DNA from: Triplophysa rosa
Taxonomy: Eukaryota; Chordata; Actinopteri; Cypriniformes; Nemacheilidae
Assembly (NCBI RefSeq): GCF_024868665.1
Contig: NC_079893.1
Span: forward strand, 16,751,311 to 16,815,310
Reading direction: 5' to 3'
DNA length: 64,000 nucleotides
Shown: positions 9,681 through 20,672 of the stretch, in pieces
How the letters are laid out: each line of letters begins with the position of its first letter
Position numbering within the stretch: the first letter of the stretch is position 1
Made by a program: the position numbers and the translations under genes
Notes under the pieces: model-generated
The model's database searches: none
What the model saw: only the letters and a program-made list of their open reading frames with translations
Told to the model about the DNA's origin: nothing

Positions 9681-11651
9681 TCTCAAAACTACTAAGAATG
9701 CAGATAGAACCTTATTCCAATATGGCGATTTGTTTATAGCCATAAAAATAATGTTATTGGCATATTGTTTAAATAAGTGTTTATGTGAAGAAAAGGAAAA
9801 CTGAATTGAAATTAAATTCTGTAATAATCAAAGTAAATACTATAAATACTACAAATACGATAAATTCCTTAAATTTCAAGGAAGTTTAACCATTTAAATT
9901 AATGAAAATATTTCAATGTACTCACAGTAAGGTGCCTCGGGCAACATCACAGTAGTTCTTTTAGATTTTTTTTGTTGTGGTTGCTCCTCATCTAAATAAA
10001 ATACTGGGTTAAAATCATGATAAAATAAACATATGAAATTAAATAATTATGACCATACCTTCATCAGTCTCCTCAGCTGAAAAAAATGAACACAGACCAA
10101 ATGTATAGTTCATTTCTGCACAACATTTGCATATTCTTCTTACACTCAGTTGCAATTATTAATCTTAACTGTTTATTCATGTTCTTGCCCCTTACATTGA
10201 ATATTTCATATTAAGGGCCAAAGACAATAGGGCAAGAAATATATATTTGGTATCAATTAGAAACAGATATGGTCCTGTTCTGAATAATTTATTCCCACTT
10301 AACAGGGATTGCAATGACAGAGATGTAATTATTTCACCTTGAGATGGTTCACTGTCCTCTTGAACTGTAAAATAAATAAATTAACATTAAATGCATGCAT
10401 ATTTTCTTTAAAAGGCAACATGCATTTTGGCTTTCATCGAACAGTTTCATTTGTTTTATATTGTCACTCTAAAAAAATGTCACATCTCTGTGTCTAGTTA
10501 AGGACAACACATTTTGTGTTACTTTGAACTCAGCTTGTGTTAAGTCAGCATGAAATGACACATAGTCACATTAGTCCCACTAAAATGATGCTGTGCTCTT
10601 CTGGGTTTCTTGGGCTGGAATTCTTCTTCTGCAAGAGATGAAAAGTTAAAATGGAAATTGTTTTTCAATGTGAAAAACCTTTCCTCATTTAACAGTTTAT
10701 TTTGTGTAAATTGTTTCACGTAAATTCACCAAGTAAATTTGAGTAACTCAAATATTTCCATTAGAAGTCACCAAAAATATTAAGTGTATATTAAAATGTA
10801 ATAATTTTAATTAATATATTAATCACGTAATTAAATACGTATAATATTTAGGTGTATTTAATGAAAAAAATATGTAAATTGTGGATCAATTAACTGTTGG
10901 ATTTTTAATCATTTTTAAAATGTCCCACTGAAAAAATCAGTTAAATGATTTTAAAAGATTTTATTAAATTAATATAACTGTTTATTTTATGTGATATTTA
11001 CTAAGCCACATGAATTATTTGTTATACCTCTGAATCGTCTTGGTGGTACGATCTTTCGTATGTCCTCAACGTTGCTTTTTGGGCCCGGTGTCTTGCCAGT
11101 TTGTAGCTGTCTGTTTTCATAATAGCATGCATTTTACTTAACATAAATTATATAAACAGTTTCTATTTTGGGAATGGTTGCCATTATTAGCCATTACTTG
11201 TTTAAAATAATTTTGGAATTATTTTCCATACTTAACCTGTATCAGAAAAGACTCTGACTTCATGTTTTGCCCAGAGCTGTTTGTCTGGAATGACACATTT
11301 CTTGACCATAGCCCCAGCATTTGTATTAGGCCAGTAGCAAAACAATACCTTACAGGGAGACACATGAATGTTTGATCATGTTTTCATATGTCCTGTATGT
11401 AGTTGTCCTTGTTTAATGTTTATCATTTGTTTTATAAATCCTACCTCATTGTTCCACTCTAACCACAACGATGGTGCCACCGCAACCTCATTTTGTTTAA
11501 TGAAGTGGAGCACAACATAGCGCAGATAAACCTGTAAAGTTCAGATAGATCAGTGAGTTTAGTTTTTAATACAGAAATGAAATGTACACAATCATCTATT
11601 AACAGATGACAATTAGCTACTTCCATAACCTTATGCTTAAATTGTGTTTTC

Positions 11652-11875
11652 TGGTGGAAAAAGCTTTAGGAGGCAGACACTCAGAGGGAAAAGCTTCAGG
11701 AGGCGAAGACCAGGCAGAAAGCTTCTGTAGGTGGAGACTCTGGGGCAAAGCTTCAATAGGTGGAGACTTAAGGGCAAAGCTTTAGTAGGCGAAGACTCGG
11801 GGGTCAGAGCTTCAGGAGGTGGAGACTCAGGAGGCAGTGCTTCAGGAAGTAAAGACTCGGGGGCAAAGCTTCATT
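11652..11875. repeat. Minisatellite, about 30-36 bp unit, roughly seven copies
   Basis: The unit is aaagcttcaggaggtggaga followed by 'ctcnggggc'. It repeats with small length changes. Spurious open frames across it are explained by the repeat. It lies just upstream of the first recognised exon of the DUF4806-type gene. Confidence 0.6.
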
Positions 11876-11899
11876 TTTCATATTTGGTATACTCTAGTC

Positions 11900-12452
11900 T
11901 AGTGTTTCCCAATCCCAGTACTCAGGCCCCTCCTCCCAGAATGTCTTCCTATATTAAACCCCTGGTTCATCACATCAGCCCCCACTCTGAGCGTTAGTTG
12001 GTGTGTTATAGTCTTTCCATTTAACACACTACCAGCTGATGAGTTGAACCAGGTGTTTAAAGGGATAGTTCACTCAAAAATGAAAGTTGTCATCATTTGC
12101 TCACCCGCAGGTTGTTCCAAACCTGTATACCTTTCTTTGTTCTGCAAAACACAAACGAAGATATTTGGAAGAATGTCAGTAACAAAACCGATTTCACACC
12201 CCATTTACTGCCATAGGGAAAATAAATACTATGTGAGTCAATGGGGGTTAAGATCTGTTTGATTACTGACATTCTTCCAAATATCTTCCTTTGTGTTTAG
12301 CAGAATAAAGAAAATTATACAGGTTTGGAACAATTTGAAGGTGAGTAAATGATGACAGATTTTTCATTTTGTGTGAACAGTCCCTTTAATATACAGAGAC
12401 ATCTAAACAATTTGGGAGAGGGGCCCAAGGACTGGGATTGGGAAACATTGGT
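11900..12452. mobile_element. MITE (agtgtttcccaatcc ends) hosting a nested MITE
   Basis: The left part 'agtgtttcccaatcccagta' and right part 'actgggattgggaaacattg' are inverted and lie either side of an Angel-like MITE at 12058-12389. This makes an outer MITE of about 220 bp split by a later insertion. The terminus resembles fish hAT MITEs (CAGTGTTTC...). No clear target duplication was found. Confidence 0.45.
12058..12389. mobile_element. Angel-like palindromic MITE, copy 1
   Basis: The element starts 'aaagggatagttcactcaaa' and ends with the inverted partner (...gtgtgaacagtcccttt). The two arms meet around 'actatgtgagtcaatgggg'. This is the widespread snapback MITE of cypriniform fish, which I associate with the published Angel family. 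It is nearly full length. Confidence 0.7.
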
Positions 12453-12655
12453 ATAATCCATTTATGTATATTTTAGCACACCCTAGAAAGTATGAAGTAT
12501 GGAGACCACAGTTCTGATCCCATAGTCTTCCTCCACAATAAATGCCCTTCTCTGAAGTGACTTTCTGTCTAGGCAAAGCATTTGAGAATGCCTAATGTTA
12601 GTCATGTATGTTCCATACTGACGGGAATCACACGGTGTCATCAGATATAATAATC

Positions 12656-15600
12656 CAAGATGGCGCCGCGGATGGCTGCCTCGGTTTGGAGTGCTCTAGT
12701 ACTTATGTCTTTTTTGCTCGTTTTTCCTGTTTTAAGCTACTCTTCTTTAATCACTTTTACCAGGGACGAATTGCTTAACATTAAGCAATGCCCTTCTATC
12801 AATCTTTTCCCTAATTTTGAAAATTCAGACGTCTTACTGGACATTTTACTCGGAGGAGCGGCAGCTCTGTACAAACGCTCTAAAAGACGCAAGCGGGGAA
12901 AGCGAGCGGGTGCGCTCGTCAGACTCCGACGACGCGGATTTAGGACCCCGCTGCCGAGTATACACCTGGCGAATGTCCGCTCCCTTACCAACAAAACGGA
13001 CGAAATACTCTTACTCACCAGGACAAACAAAGATTTTTCCAACTCCGCTGCGCTGTGTTTCACAGAAACATGGCTCAATGACACCATACCGGACAGCGCG
13101 TTACATCTGCCGGGTTTTCAGCTGTTCAGAGCGGATCGCATTGCCGAGTCAACAGGGAAGACACGTGGTGGTGGATTATGTTTTTATATAAACGAAGGTT
13201 GGTGCAGAGATATAACAACACTGAAGAAGATGTGCTTTTCGTACTTAGAAGCGTTCTCTATCAACTGCAAACCTTTTTATTCGCCACGCGAGTTTTCCTC
13301 ATTTATTCTCGTGAATGTTTACATTCCTCCACATGCTTGTGCGAGCGCGGCGCTGCAACAGCTGGCGGATTACATCACTGACACGGAGCAGCAACACCCG
13401 GATTCTCTTATTATTATTATTGGGGACTTTAACAGAGCAAACCTCTCCCGTGAGCTGCCAAAATACAGGCAGCATATCACATGCCCCACCAGAGACAGCA
13501 ACATTCTGGATCACTGTTACACCACAATACGGGATGCATACCACTCTGTTCCCAGAGCAGCTCTGGGTCTCTCTGATCATTGCCTGGTTCATCTTCTTCC
13601 GACCTACAGACAGAAGCTTAAATCTGCCAAGCCTGTAGCAAGAACAGCAAAGAGATGGAGCAGCGAAACAGAGCGGGCCTTACAAGCCTGTTTCGACTGC
13701 ACGGATTGGAGTGTCTTTGAAGCTGCAGCCACTGATCTGGATGAGTTAACTGACACAGTGACATCCTACATCAGCTTCTGTGAGGACATGTGTATTCCCA
13801 CCAGGACTCGCTTAACATACAACAATGACAAACCATGGTTTACAATGAAACTGAGACAGCTTCGTCAGGCCAAAGAAGATGCTTACAGAAGTGGGGACAA
13901 AGTCTTGTATAATCAGGCCAAAAACACACTGACAAAGGAGATAAGAGCAGCTAAGAGAAGCTACTCTGAAAAGCTGAAGAACCAGTTTTCAGCCAACGAC
14001 CCTGCATCAGTGTGGAAAGGCCTGAAAGACATTACCAACTACAAGCCATCATCACCTCAGTCTATGGGTAATCAACGACTGGCTGACGACCTGAACGACT
14101 TCTATTGTCGTTTTGAAATGCAGAGTCTCACCCTTCACACCCGCCCTGACCCTATCTCTGCTATACCATTAACACCTCCTCTTGACATTCAACCTGCACT
14201 TAAGATCTGCGAAGAGGATGTTTGCCAGCTTTTCCGCAAACAAAAGATCAGAAAAGCACCAGGCCCAGACAATGTCTCACCCTCCTGCCTGAAAGTCTGT
14301 GCGGAGCAGCTGTCGCCCATCTTCACTAATATTTTTAACAGATCTTTGGAGCAGTGTGAAGTCCCTTCATGCTTCAAACGCTCCACCATCATCCCTGTAC
14401 AGAAGAAACCCAAAATATCTGGACTTAATGACTACAGGCCTGTTGCTTTAACATCTGTGGTCATGAAGTCATTTGAGAGACTTGTACTGGCCCACCTGAA
14501 GGACATCACCAGACCACTTCTTGATCCCCTCCAGTTTGCTTACCGAGCAAACAGGTCTGTGGACGATGCAGTAAACATGGGACTGCATTACATCCTACAA
14601 CACCTAGACAGACCAGGGACTTACGTCAGGATCCTGTTTGTAGACTTCAGCTCGGCCTTCAACACCATAATCCCAGACCTCCTCCTGCCCAAGCTTACCC
14701 AGCTCTCTGTGCCAACCTCTACCTGTCAGTGGATTATTAACTTCCTGTCGAACAGGCAGCAGCTAGTGAGGTTGGGAAAATTTAAATCCAGCACATGTAC
14801 CATCAGCACCGGAGCTCCTCAAGGATGTGTTCTTTCTCCACTGCTATTTTCACTCTACACAAACGAATGCACCTCTACAGACCCTTCTGTCAAACTCCTG
14901 AAGTTTGCAGATGACACCACAGTCATTGGCCTTATTCAAGACGGTGATGAATCTGCCTACAGAAAGGAGGTTGCTCAGCTGGCTGCCTGGTGTAGTCAAA
15001 ACAACCTAGAGCTGAATGCATTCAAGACAGTGGAGATGATAGTGGATTTCAGAAGGAACCCTCCATCACTTCCTCCCCTCACCATCCTGGACAGCACTGT
15101 GGATACTGTGGAGTCATTCAGGTTCCTGGGCTCCACCATCTCTCAGGACCTGAAGTGGGAGTCCCACATAGACTCCATTGTAAAGAAGGCCCAGCAGAGG
15201 TTATACTTCCTCCGTCAATTGAGGAAGTTCAACCTACCACAGGAGCTACTGACCCAGTTCTACTCAGTGGTCATCGAATCTGTTCTGTGCACTTCAATTA
15301 CTGTTTGGTATGGCTCGGCCACCAAATCAGACCTACGAAGACTACAACGGACAGTTCGTAGTGCTGAGAAAATTATTGGTGCTCCTCTGCCCACACTTCA
15401 GGACCTGTACGATTCCAGAGTGAAAAACAGGGCAAGAAAAATCATCATTGACTCCACACACCCAGCACACAAACTCTTTGATCTGCTGCCCTCTGGCCGG
15501 CGCTTTAGAGCACCAAACACCAGGACTTCCAGACACAGAAGCAGCTTCTTCCCCCAGGCAATCTCCCTCCTAAACAGATAACTGCTCCTTAAGAGCAATA

Positions 15601-15979
15601 TTCCACTTCCACTACTCCTATAGTGTGCACTATAGTGCCTTATTATATCTACATCTTATGTATACATGTATATAACACTACCTCTACTTACTAAATTATC
15701 CATTTGCACAAGTGTACATACAATCTGTTAATATGTTTATTCTACTATATACTACCCGGTACAATGTCTCTTATATGTTATTATCCCCCATTTTCTGTAA
15801 AATAGTCTTTATTTTATATATGCACAATTTAGAATCTTTTAGACTGTAAATCGTATTATATTGTATTGTCATTGTGTTAAATGTCTGTACTAGAAGCTTC
15901 CAACACCAAAGAAAATTCCTTGTGTGTGCAAGCACACTTGGCAATAAAGCTCTTCTGATTCTGATCTGATTCTGATTCT
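12656..15979 (+). mobile_element. L2-clade LINE, near full length
   Basis: A short 5' leader precedes one long ORF. A 3' UTR ends in 'ggcaataaagctcttctgat' plus a TCTGAT-type simple tail, as in fish L2/CR1-group LINEs. It lies inside the Tnp2-like transposase gene on the opposite strand. No clear target duplication is visible, as is common for L2. The 5' boundary is approximate. Confidence 0.88.
12660..15581 (+). CDS. L2 LINE ORF2: endonuclease and reverse transcriptase, intact
   Basis: This single 973-aa frame is open. The AP-endonuclease region covers about residues 95-315 (NVRSLTNKTDE, CFTETWL, GGGLCFYIN, IIIGDFNRAN, GLSDHCLV). The reverse transcriptase covers about 515-810 (RKAPGPDNVSPS, FVDFSSAFNTI near 659, GAPQGCVLSP near 717, KFADDTT near 748 as the catalytic FADD). 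The C-terminal region includes FRFLGSTIS and an RLYFLRQLRKF helix. Residues 65-95 are strongly basic (KRSKRRKRGKR). No separate ORF1 is present. The product would nick target DNA and reverse-transcribe the LINE RNA in place. No stop or frameshift is seen, so the copy appears young and could be competent. Confidence 0.93.
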   Translation: MAPRMAASVWSALVLMSFLLVFPVLSYSSLITFTRDELLNIKQCPSINLFPNFENSDVLLDILLGGAAALYKRSKRRKRGKRAGALVRLRRRGFRTPLPSIHLANVRSLTNKTDEILLLTRTNKDFSNSAALCFTETWLNDTIPDSALHLPGFQLFRADRIAESTGKTRGGGLCFYINEGWCRDITTLKKMCFSYLEAFSINCKPFYSPREFSSFILVNVYIPPHACASAALQQLADYITDTEQQHPDSLIIIIGDFNRANLSRELPKYRQHITCPTRDSNILDHCYTTIRDAYHSVPRAALGLSDHCLVHLLPTYRQKLKSAKPVARTAKRWSSETERALQACFDCTDWSVFEAAATDLDELTDTVTSYISFCEDMCIPTRTRLTYNNDKPWFTMKLRQLRQAKEDAYRSGDKVLYNQAKNTLTKEIRAAKRSYSEKLKNQFSANDPASVWKGLKDITNYKPSSPQSMGNQRLADDLNDFYCRFEMQSLTLHTRPDPISAIPLTPPLDIQPALKICEEDVCQLFRKQKIRKAPGPDNVSPSCLKVCAEQLSPIFTNIFNRSLEQCEVPSCFKRSTIIPVQKKPKISGLNDYRPVALTSVVMKSFERLVLAHLKDITRPLLDPLQFAYRANRSVDDAVNMGLHYILQHLDRPGTYVRILFVDFSSAFNTIIPDLLLPKLTQLSVPTSTCQWIINFLSNRQQLVRLGKFKSSTCTISTGAPQGCVLSPLLFSLYTNECTSTDPSVKLLKFADDTTVIGLIQDGDESAYRKEVAQLAAWCSQNNLELNAFKTVEMIVDFRRNPPSLPPLTILDSTVDTVESFRFLGSTISQDLKWESHIDSIVKKAQQRLYFLRQLRKFNLPQELLTQFYSVVIESVLCTSITVWYGSATKSDLRRLQRTVRSAEKIIGAPLPTLQDLYDSRVKNRARKIIIDSTHPAHKLFDLLPSGRRFRAPNTRTSRHRSSFFPQAISLLNR

Positions 15980-18022
15980 GATATGGCTGTAAAATTGTAT
16001 ACACCCTGCATAAAACTGTGTTGTGCAGTCCTTGTGACACCACCTCGCAACATTGCTCTCGGCTTAAGACAAACACATTGTTTGGGCACTTGAATGACAT
16101 CAACATTTCCTTGTTCTATCTTCAACTTTGATGTTTCCTCCAGACGATTTGCAACTTGGGCCAAGATGTTTTTCCCAGAGCAGACTGATTTCTTCATCTG
16201 ATGAGGATAGCTCTCAAATTTGAATGCACTGCAGTTGTCAAGGCTGCCAAAGTTTTGGGGATCTTCTGCAAGGTGCAACAAGGAATGGACATTGTAAACC
16301 AAAAATGTCTCTCCATAAAGCTCCCGTCCTCTCTCCACAAAATACTTCAGCAGCTGGTTTGCATAAGGCCCTTGTGCCTTGGTAAGGTCTGGGTTCACTA
16401 AAATGCAAAGAGCAGTGCTGAAACACAAAAAATGTTAATACAGCTGGTATTGTAGAACTCCCTTCAGAACAATCTTTCCTGTGTACAGAGCAAACTGTCA
16501 AAACTCTGTTGCTTTCCAACGTTAGATTTCCTGCAAACAACTTGGCTTACTGGCAAAGCAGACGGGAATGGATTTCTTTAGTGTCACCAATCTCTCGCTC
16601 ACACGGATCACGTCTCCTGATGACATCCTGTACTCTGTCCTACCTCTTGTCCACAACAGCAGCAACTTTTTCATTACCCCAAGACAACTCTGGTGCATAT
16701 AATCTATGGGAAATGATTTGACCATGTCAATAGGGAGAACAGAGAAGGGTGAGATCTGCTGTGCTTGATGGTGTTCAGGTTGCCGGCACTCCCTGAATGA
16801 TTCATCTGTCCTCATGATCAGGTTATTTGTTTCGGGATATGTCATCCTACCATCCCAGGATCCCTTCTGAGTGCATCTGTCGCACCCGTAGTATCCAGAA
16901 AACTGCTTTATACACTTCACCATAGCTTTAGCAGGAGCATCACACGTAACACACCTTAGTTGGATGTTTAACTGTTTGCCTCCCCAGGTCAGACCGTCCT
17001 GGATTAGTTGTGCCAATTCCTGAACAGTGTCTTCGACAAAGCTTTGCGTTTTGGGTTTGGATGCAGCAGTGGTTATGCACAGGGGGGAAATGCATTCTGG
17101 CGACAAATTTATTGAACAGAGAACTGGCCAGAGGGACAAGTTTGAGCTCTTAAACAATGGCAGCCCATCGATGTTAATGGAGAGGTCAAGTGACTGCAGA
17201 TCATCTGTTACAGCAGCAGGATATCTGTTAAGATATTTTGAGACCTGATCAGCCACATTAAACTGTACACTCTCAACACCATCTTTGATAGTAAGCTCAT
17301 AATGTTTCTCATTTCGAAAGAGCGTCCTTGCAGTATGGGGAAGTTTTGAATGCCCATGTTTCCTAAGGATGTTTAAGAGAGCATCCACAGCATTATGTTT
17401 AACTTGAACATACATGACCATTCTGAAAGTTCTTCCCTGAGTGTGGGTGTAAAATTTTCTTCGTTTTCAGAACTGGACAGGGTGGGATCTGAGAACATGC
17501 CAGGATTGTCCTCAAAGTGCTGACTGTGACTAAGGCTTTCATTTTCAGCAATGCTGACCATCTCAGTTGAACTGATTGGTTCTTTAGCTGCCGCCTTCTG
17601 TGCCCTTGAAACTCTAGCCCATATTTTGTTGTACTGCCTCTTACGCTCATTTGATGTCATCAAGCTACTGTACTGATGTCTCTGCCAATAATTAAATAAA
17701 TTACATTTTCAGTACATTTCCTAATTTAATCTGCTTTTCTGTAACTACCAGTTTCAGCCATATAACATGTAACACATAACATTGATTTAGAACTGAACTT
17801 ACCTTTTTTAGAGGACATGTTTGCCAGAGGTATAAAAGCTGAGAAAACAGAAATTGGCGTTAATGTATATACATTAAACCATGTATACCAAGAAAAAATA
17901 AGAACTTAACCTTTTAAGTTGTGTCTATAATTATTGTAATGATAAAGCATGTAAAACACATTTTGTTTTAAGTAAACAATTTCTAAAATTTAGTTTAGTT
18001 AATCATTTAAATATACACATTA

Positions 18023-18358
18023 AAAGGATAGTTCACCCAAAAATGAAAATTCTGTCATCATTTACTCACCCTCAGGTTGTTCCAAACCTGTATGAATGTC
18101 TATGTTTTGATGAACACAAAAATATATATTTGGAATAATGTCAGTTACTAAACAGATCTCATCCCCCATCTACTGCCATAATAGGGAAAATAAATACTAT
18201 GGGAGTCAATGGGAGATGAGATCTGTTTGGTTACTGACATTTCCCCAAATATCTTCCTTTGTGTTCACCAGAACAAAGAAATGTATACAGGTTTGAAACA
18301 AACTGAGGGCGACTAAATTAAGACAGAATTTTCATTTTTGGGTGAACTAGCCCTTTAA
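18023..18358. mobile_element. Angel-like palindromic MITE, copy 2
   Basis: The arms 'aaaggatagttcacccaaaa' and '...ttttgggtgaactagccctt' are inverted around 'actatgggagtcaatgggag'. It is full length. It lies upstream of the Tnp2-like transposase. The rest of 17845-18850 has no gene. A GTAAGA donor-like site follows 'ctttaaaag' at 18729, which could end a plus-strand leader exon, and a GTTT simple repeat is at 18779-18806. Confidence 0.7.
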
Positions 18359-18854
18359 GTATTTTAAATCTGAATCTATTGTACAATGTTCAAACTGTTC
18401 CTTATGTTAGGTTACTAATGTGCTAATATAACTTTGTTGTACTAATAAAGTTGTTTAATGTTATTGTTATGTGCACCTTATTAACTTGCTTAGAGAATTG
18501 TTATCTAATGCTTAGTTGAAGTGTGGGAAACGTTTTAGTGTGTTTGTGACAGTAATAAATCCTAGACGTCATTTCGATTAATCTCCAGTACAATAGGTGG
18601 CAGCATGCATATGTTGTGCAGCCCTCCAATAAACCGCAGGTGAACAAGAATTATATCCGCCTATAACATGCACACAGTCCGGTTGGCTGATGTATCTCTT
18701 GAGGACTGTGGATTAAAACCCTTTAAAAGGTAAGATTTTTCATCATTTAGACGTTAAAATGTGTTTCATAAAAGCAGGTGTTTGTTTGTTTGTTTGTTTG
18801 TTTGTTTTATATTATTTAACAATAAACAGACTGTGTGTGACGAGCTTGAAATGT

Positions 18855-18965
18855 AACTTCTCTCGCGCTTGAAATCTAACTTAGCTCGCGCACTTCTCTC
18901 GCGCTTGAAACCTATTAGCTCGCGCACTTCTCTCGCGCTTGAAATCTATTAGCTCGCGCACAGCG
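18855..18965. repeat. Tandem repeat, three units of about 36 bp
   Basis: The phrase 'cttctctcgcgcttgaaa' plus 'tagctcgcgca' occurs three times in succession. It is CpG-rich and directly abuts the long inverted repeat. Confidence 0.65.
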
Positions 18966-20335
18966 CATTATAAACCAAAGGGTAATATATGGAATTTAAA
19001 TGGACCCAAAACTCACGCGCATGGAATCCGCGCGCGCACGCGCTATGCAAACGCGCATAATGATAACCACGCGCGGAAAGCTGCTCCGCGAGGGCGCATT
19101 TAAACTCCGCGAGCGAGCAGAACAGTGTCCGCAAGCGGAAAAGAATCCTCACGTGGGCGCATTTCTGCTCCGCGAGCAAAAACTCAGTCCGCGAGCAGAG
19201 GCTTTGACGAGCGCGCGCGCGATTCTCTCTATGCTCTCGCAACTGCTCAACACTTGCTCGCTCGTTGAGTTGACTTCTGAGACTTTGGAGGCGGGACAAT
19301 GCATGTTAAAAATTACCAATCAAATGAGGTCTCCGCACATTTGATTGGTAACTTTTAACATGCACTCACCTACATGCAGTCACCTACAGATTACATGTCT
19401 TACTACCGAATGATTAGTGTATTACCTTGCCTTAGCTATGTGTTAGTGTTTTAACAAGTGACATTTTGATTTCTTACATCTGTCAACAAAAATTATGCTA
19501 TATAATATAGCAGTTAAACTTACATGTCATGTATGACCTATTTAAAACATACTATAATAATATAATTAAATGTCTCCTGTAGTCATTAAATTTGAGTTAT
19601 CTAATATCTGTTTACTGGCATAGCCCGTTTTAATATTTTCAAAACAAATAAAGCAAAACAAATAAATTATTTAAATTAAATTTTAGAGAGTACATCATAT
19701 TGTAATTTATAATAACTTGTGCTTTGAGTTATACTGTTGTAGCCATTTATTAATTCTCATTTTATAACAATTTCATGAAAATTATTAACAATACAAAAGC
19801 AATTATGAATACACATACCAAACTATTTATTTCTAACTTCCTGTCAAGATGCCAAATAGTAAATCCAAAGCCAAGGGCATACATAACACTGTAACCCAAG
19901 TTTAAAAACGGAAAAAAGTATCGTGTTATGCCAAATTAAGACGTCTGTACAACGGGTAAGATACATGTCGGAGACTGTAGTGAGTGCATGTTAAAAGTGA
20001 CCAATCAAAGGATCGGAGAAGTCTGCCATTGTCCCGCCTCCAAAGTCTCAGAAGTCAACTCAACGAGCGAGCAAGTGTTGAGCAGTTGCGAGAGCATAGA
20101 GAGAATCGCGCGCGCGCTCGTCAAAGCCTCTGCTCGCGGACTGAGTTTTTGCTCGCGGAGCAGAAATGCGCCCGCGCGAGGATTCTTTTCCCTTGCGGAT
20201 ACTGTTCTGCTCGCTCGCGGAGTTTAAATGCGCCCTCGCGGAGCAGCTTTCCGCGCGTGTTATCATTATGCCGTTTGCATAGCGCGTGCGATTCGCGCTT
20301 ATTCCATCGCCGTAGTTTATAGGGTGCATTTAATT
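18960..20335. repeat. Long inverted repeat (arms about 345 bp, loop about 600 bp)
   Basis: The arm at about 19030-19375 and the reverse complement at about 19975-20315 match closely ('tgctccgcgagggcgcattt', 'gaggctttgacgagcgcgcg' on one strand). The centre is AT-rich and free of ORFs. The arms are very CpG-rich and each ends inward with a GC-box-like 'ggaggcgggacaatg' and an ATTGGT CCAAT box. This could be a foldback DNA transposon with long terminal inverted repeats. Open frames in the arms are mirror images of each other and are not taken as genes. Confidence 0.75.
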
Positions 20336-20559
20336 ACCATAATATAACTATCACTTATTTAATACGCTTTTTCCATTTTTATTGTTACAAAGCAGCTGTA
20401 CATGAGACATATCAACTCAACTCAACTTTATTTATATAGCGCTTTTACAATTTTCATTGTTACAAAGCAGCTGTACATGAGACACATTGACTACAAGCAA
20501 AACAATCAAAGTTGTACCTGCAAAAACAAGAAAAGGTTGAAAACACAGAAGACAGACAC

Positions 20560-20672
20560 ACCCACACACAAAACACTCCACACACACAACACGCACCAAC
20601 ACACACACACACAGACACACACACACACACGTACGTACACAGACAAGTACGCACACACACACACGCTCAGTG
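20560..20672. repeat. CA microsatellite in LINE 3' UTR
   Basis: An imperfect run of cacaca/acgcac units lies in the 3' UTR of the minus-strand LINE. Open frames on either strand here (HTHTHT, CVCVCV) are repeat artefacts. Confidence 0.8.

Larger units (their letters stand above)
7720..11531 (-). pseudogene. DUF4806-type multi-exon gene (second copy), probably decayed
   Basis: Exons inferred on the minus strand are 11531-11445 (VYLRYVVLHFIKQNEVAVAP), 11348-11237 (VLFCYWPNTN ... HEVRVFSDT), 11110-11028 (DSYKLARHRAQ), one starting at 10628, and small acidic exons 10364-10338 and 10076-10059. They continue with 9991-9926 (EEQPQQKKSKR), 9160-9095, 9023-8991, 8482-8435, 8335-8303, 8240-7980 (LLKLDQIQENV ... 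LKDADFRKKI) and 7858-7720 (GGGSLGDGIRRMLKKI ... LIINDAII). The N-terminal part resembles the conserved start of DUF4806 proteins, and the last two exons the C-terminal domain. Signs of decay are a probable frameshift near 8170 (helical FWTEIYKLFENLEE is in a different frame from LLKLDQI), an uncertain phase at 10628, and no terminal exon after the GTAAGT donor at 7719. The function is unknown; position suggests a transposon accessory protein. Confidence 0.6.
12483..17663 (-). pseudogene. Tnp2/EnSpm-CMC-like transposase, interrupted by an L2 LINE
   Basis: On the minus strand the reading starts near MTSNERKRQYNKIW (17663). It continues after a frameshift near 17410 into a long frame (17421-16522) with INIDGLP (first catalytic D, about 17169), CDAPAKAMVK (second D, about 16941), a CxxC-type CDRC, and SFPIDYMHQSCLGVM near 16710. 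Three in-frame stops follow near 16523, 16497 and 16431. The DUF4218-like tail (LYGETFLVYNVHSLLHLAED) runs to 15980, where an L2 LINE is inserted. The C-terminus resumes on the far side (TPCDSRQYGTYM ... SILHTF, stop at 12485-12483). A short 5' exon with ATG near 17821 and a GTAAGT donor may precede it. The family moves DNA by cut and paste. This copy is dead: one frameshift, three stops and one insertion. Motif placement follows Tnp2-like proteins and is from memory. Confidence 0.75.

Noticed and set aside
4987..11531. One continuous DUF4806 gene using exons from both sides of 6641
   Set aside because: The exons at 7858-7720 and 6014-5747 encode the same part of the domain with different intron positions, so they look like two copies; kept only as an alternative.
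12737..15598. Frames antisense or offset to the L2 ORF
   Set aside because: Shadows of the 973-aa ORF.
18949..20329. Arginine-rich frames in both arms of the inverted repeat
   Set aside because: The frames are mirror images arising from the same CpG-rich repeat, with no start context or domain.
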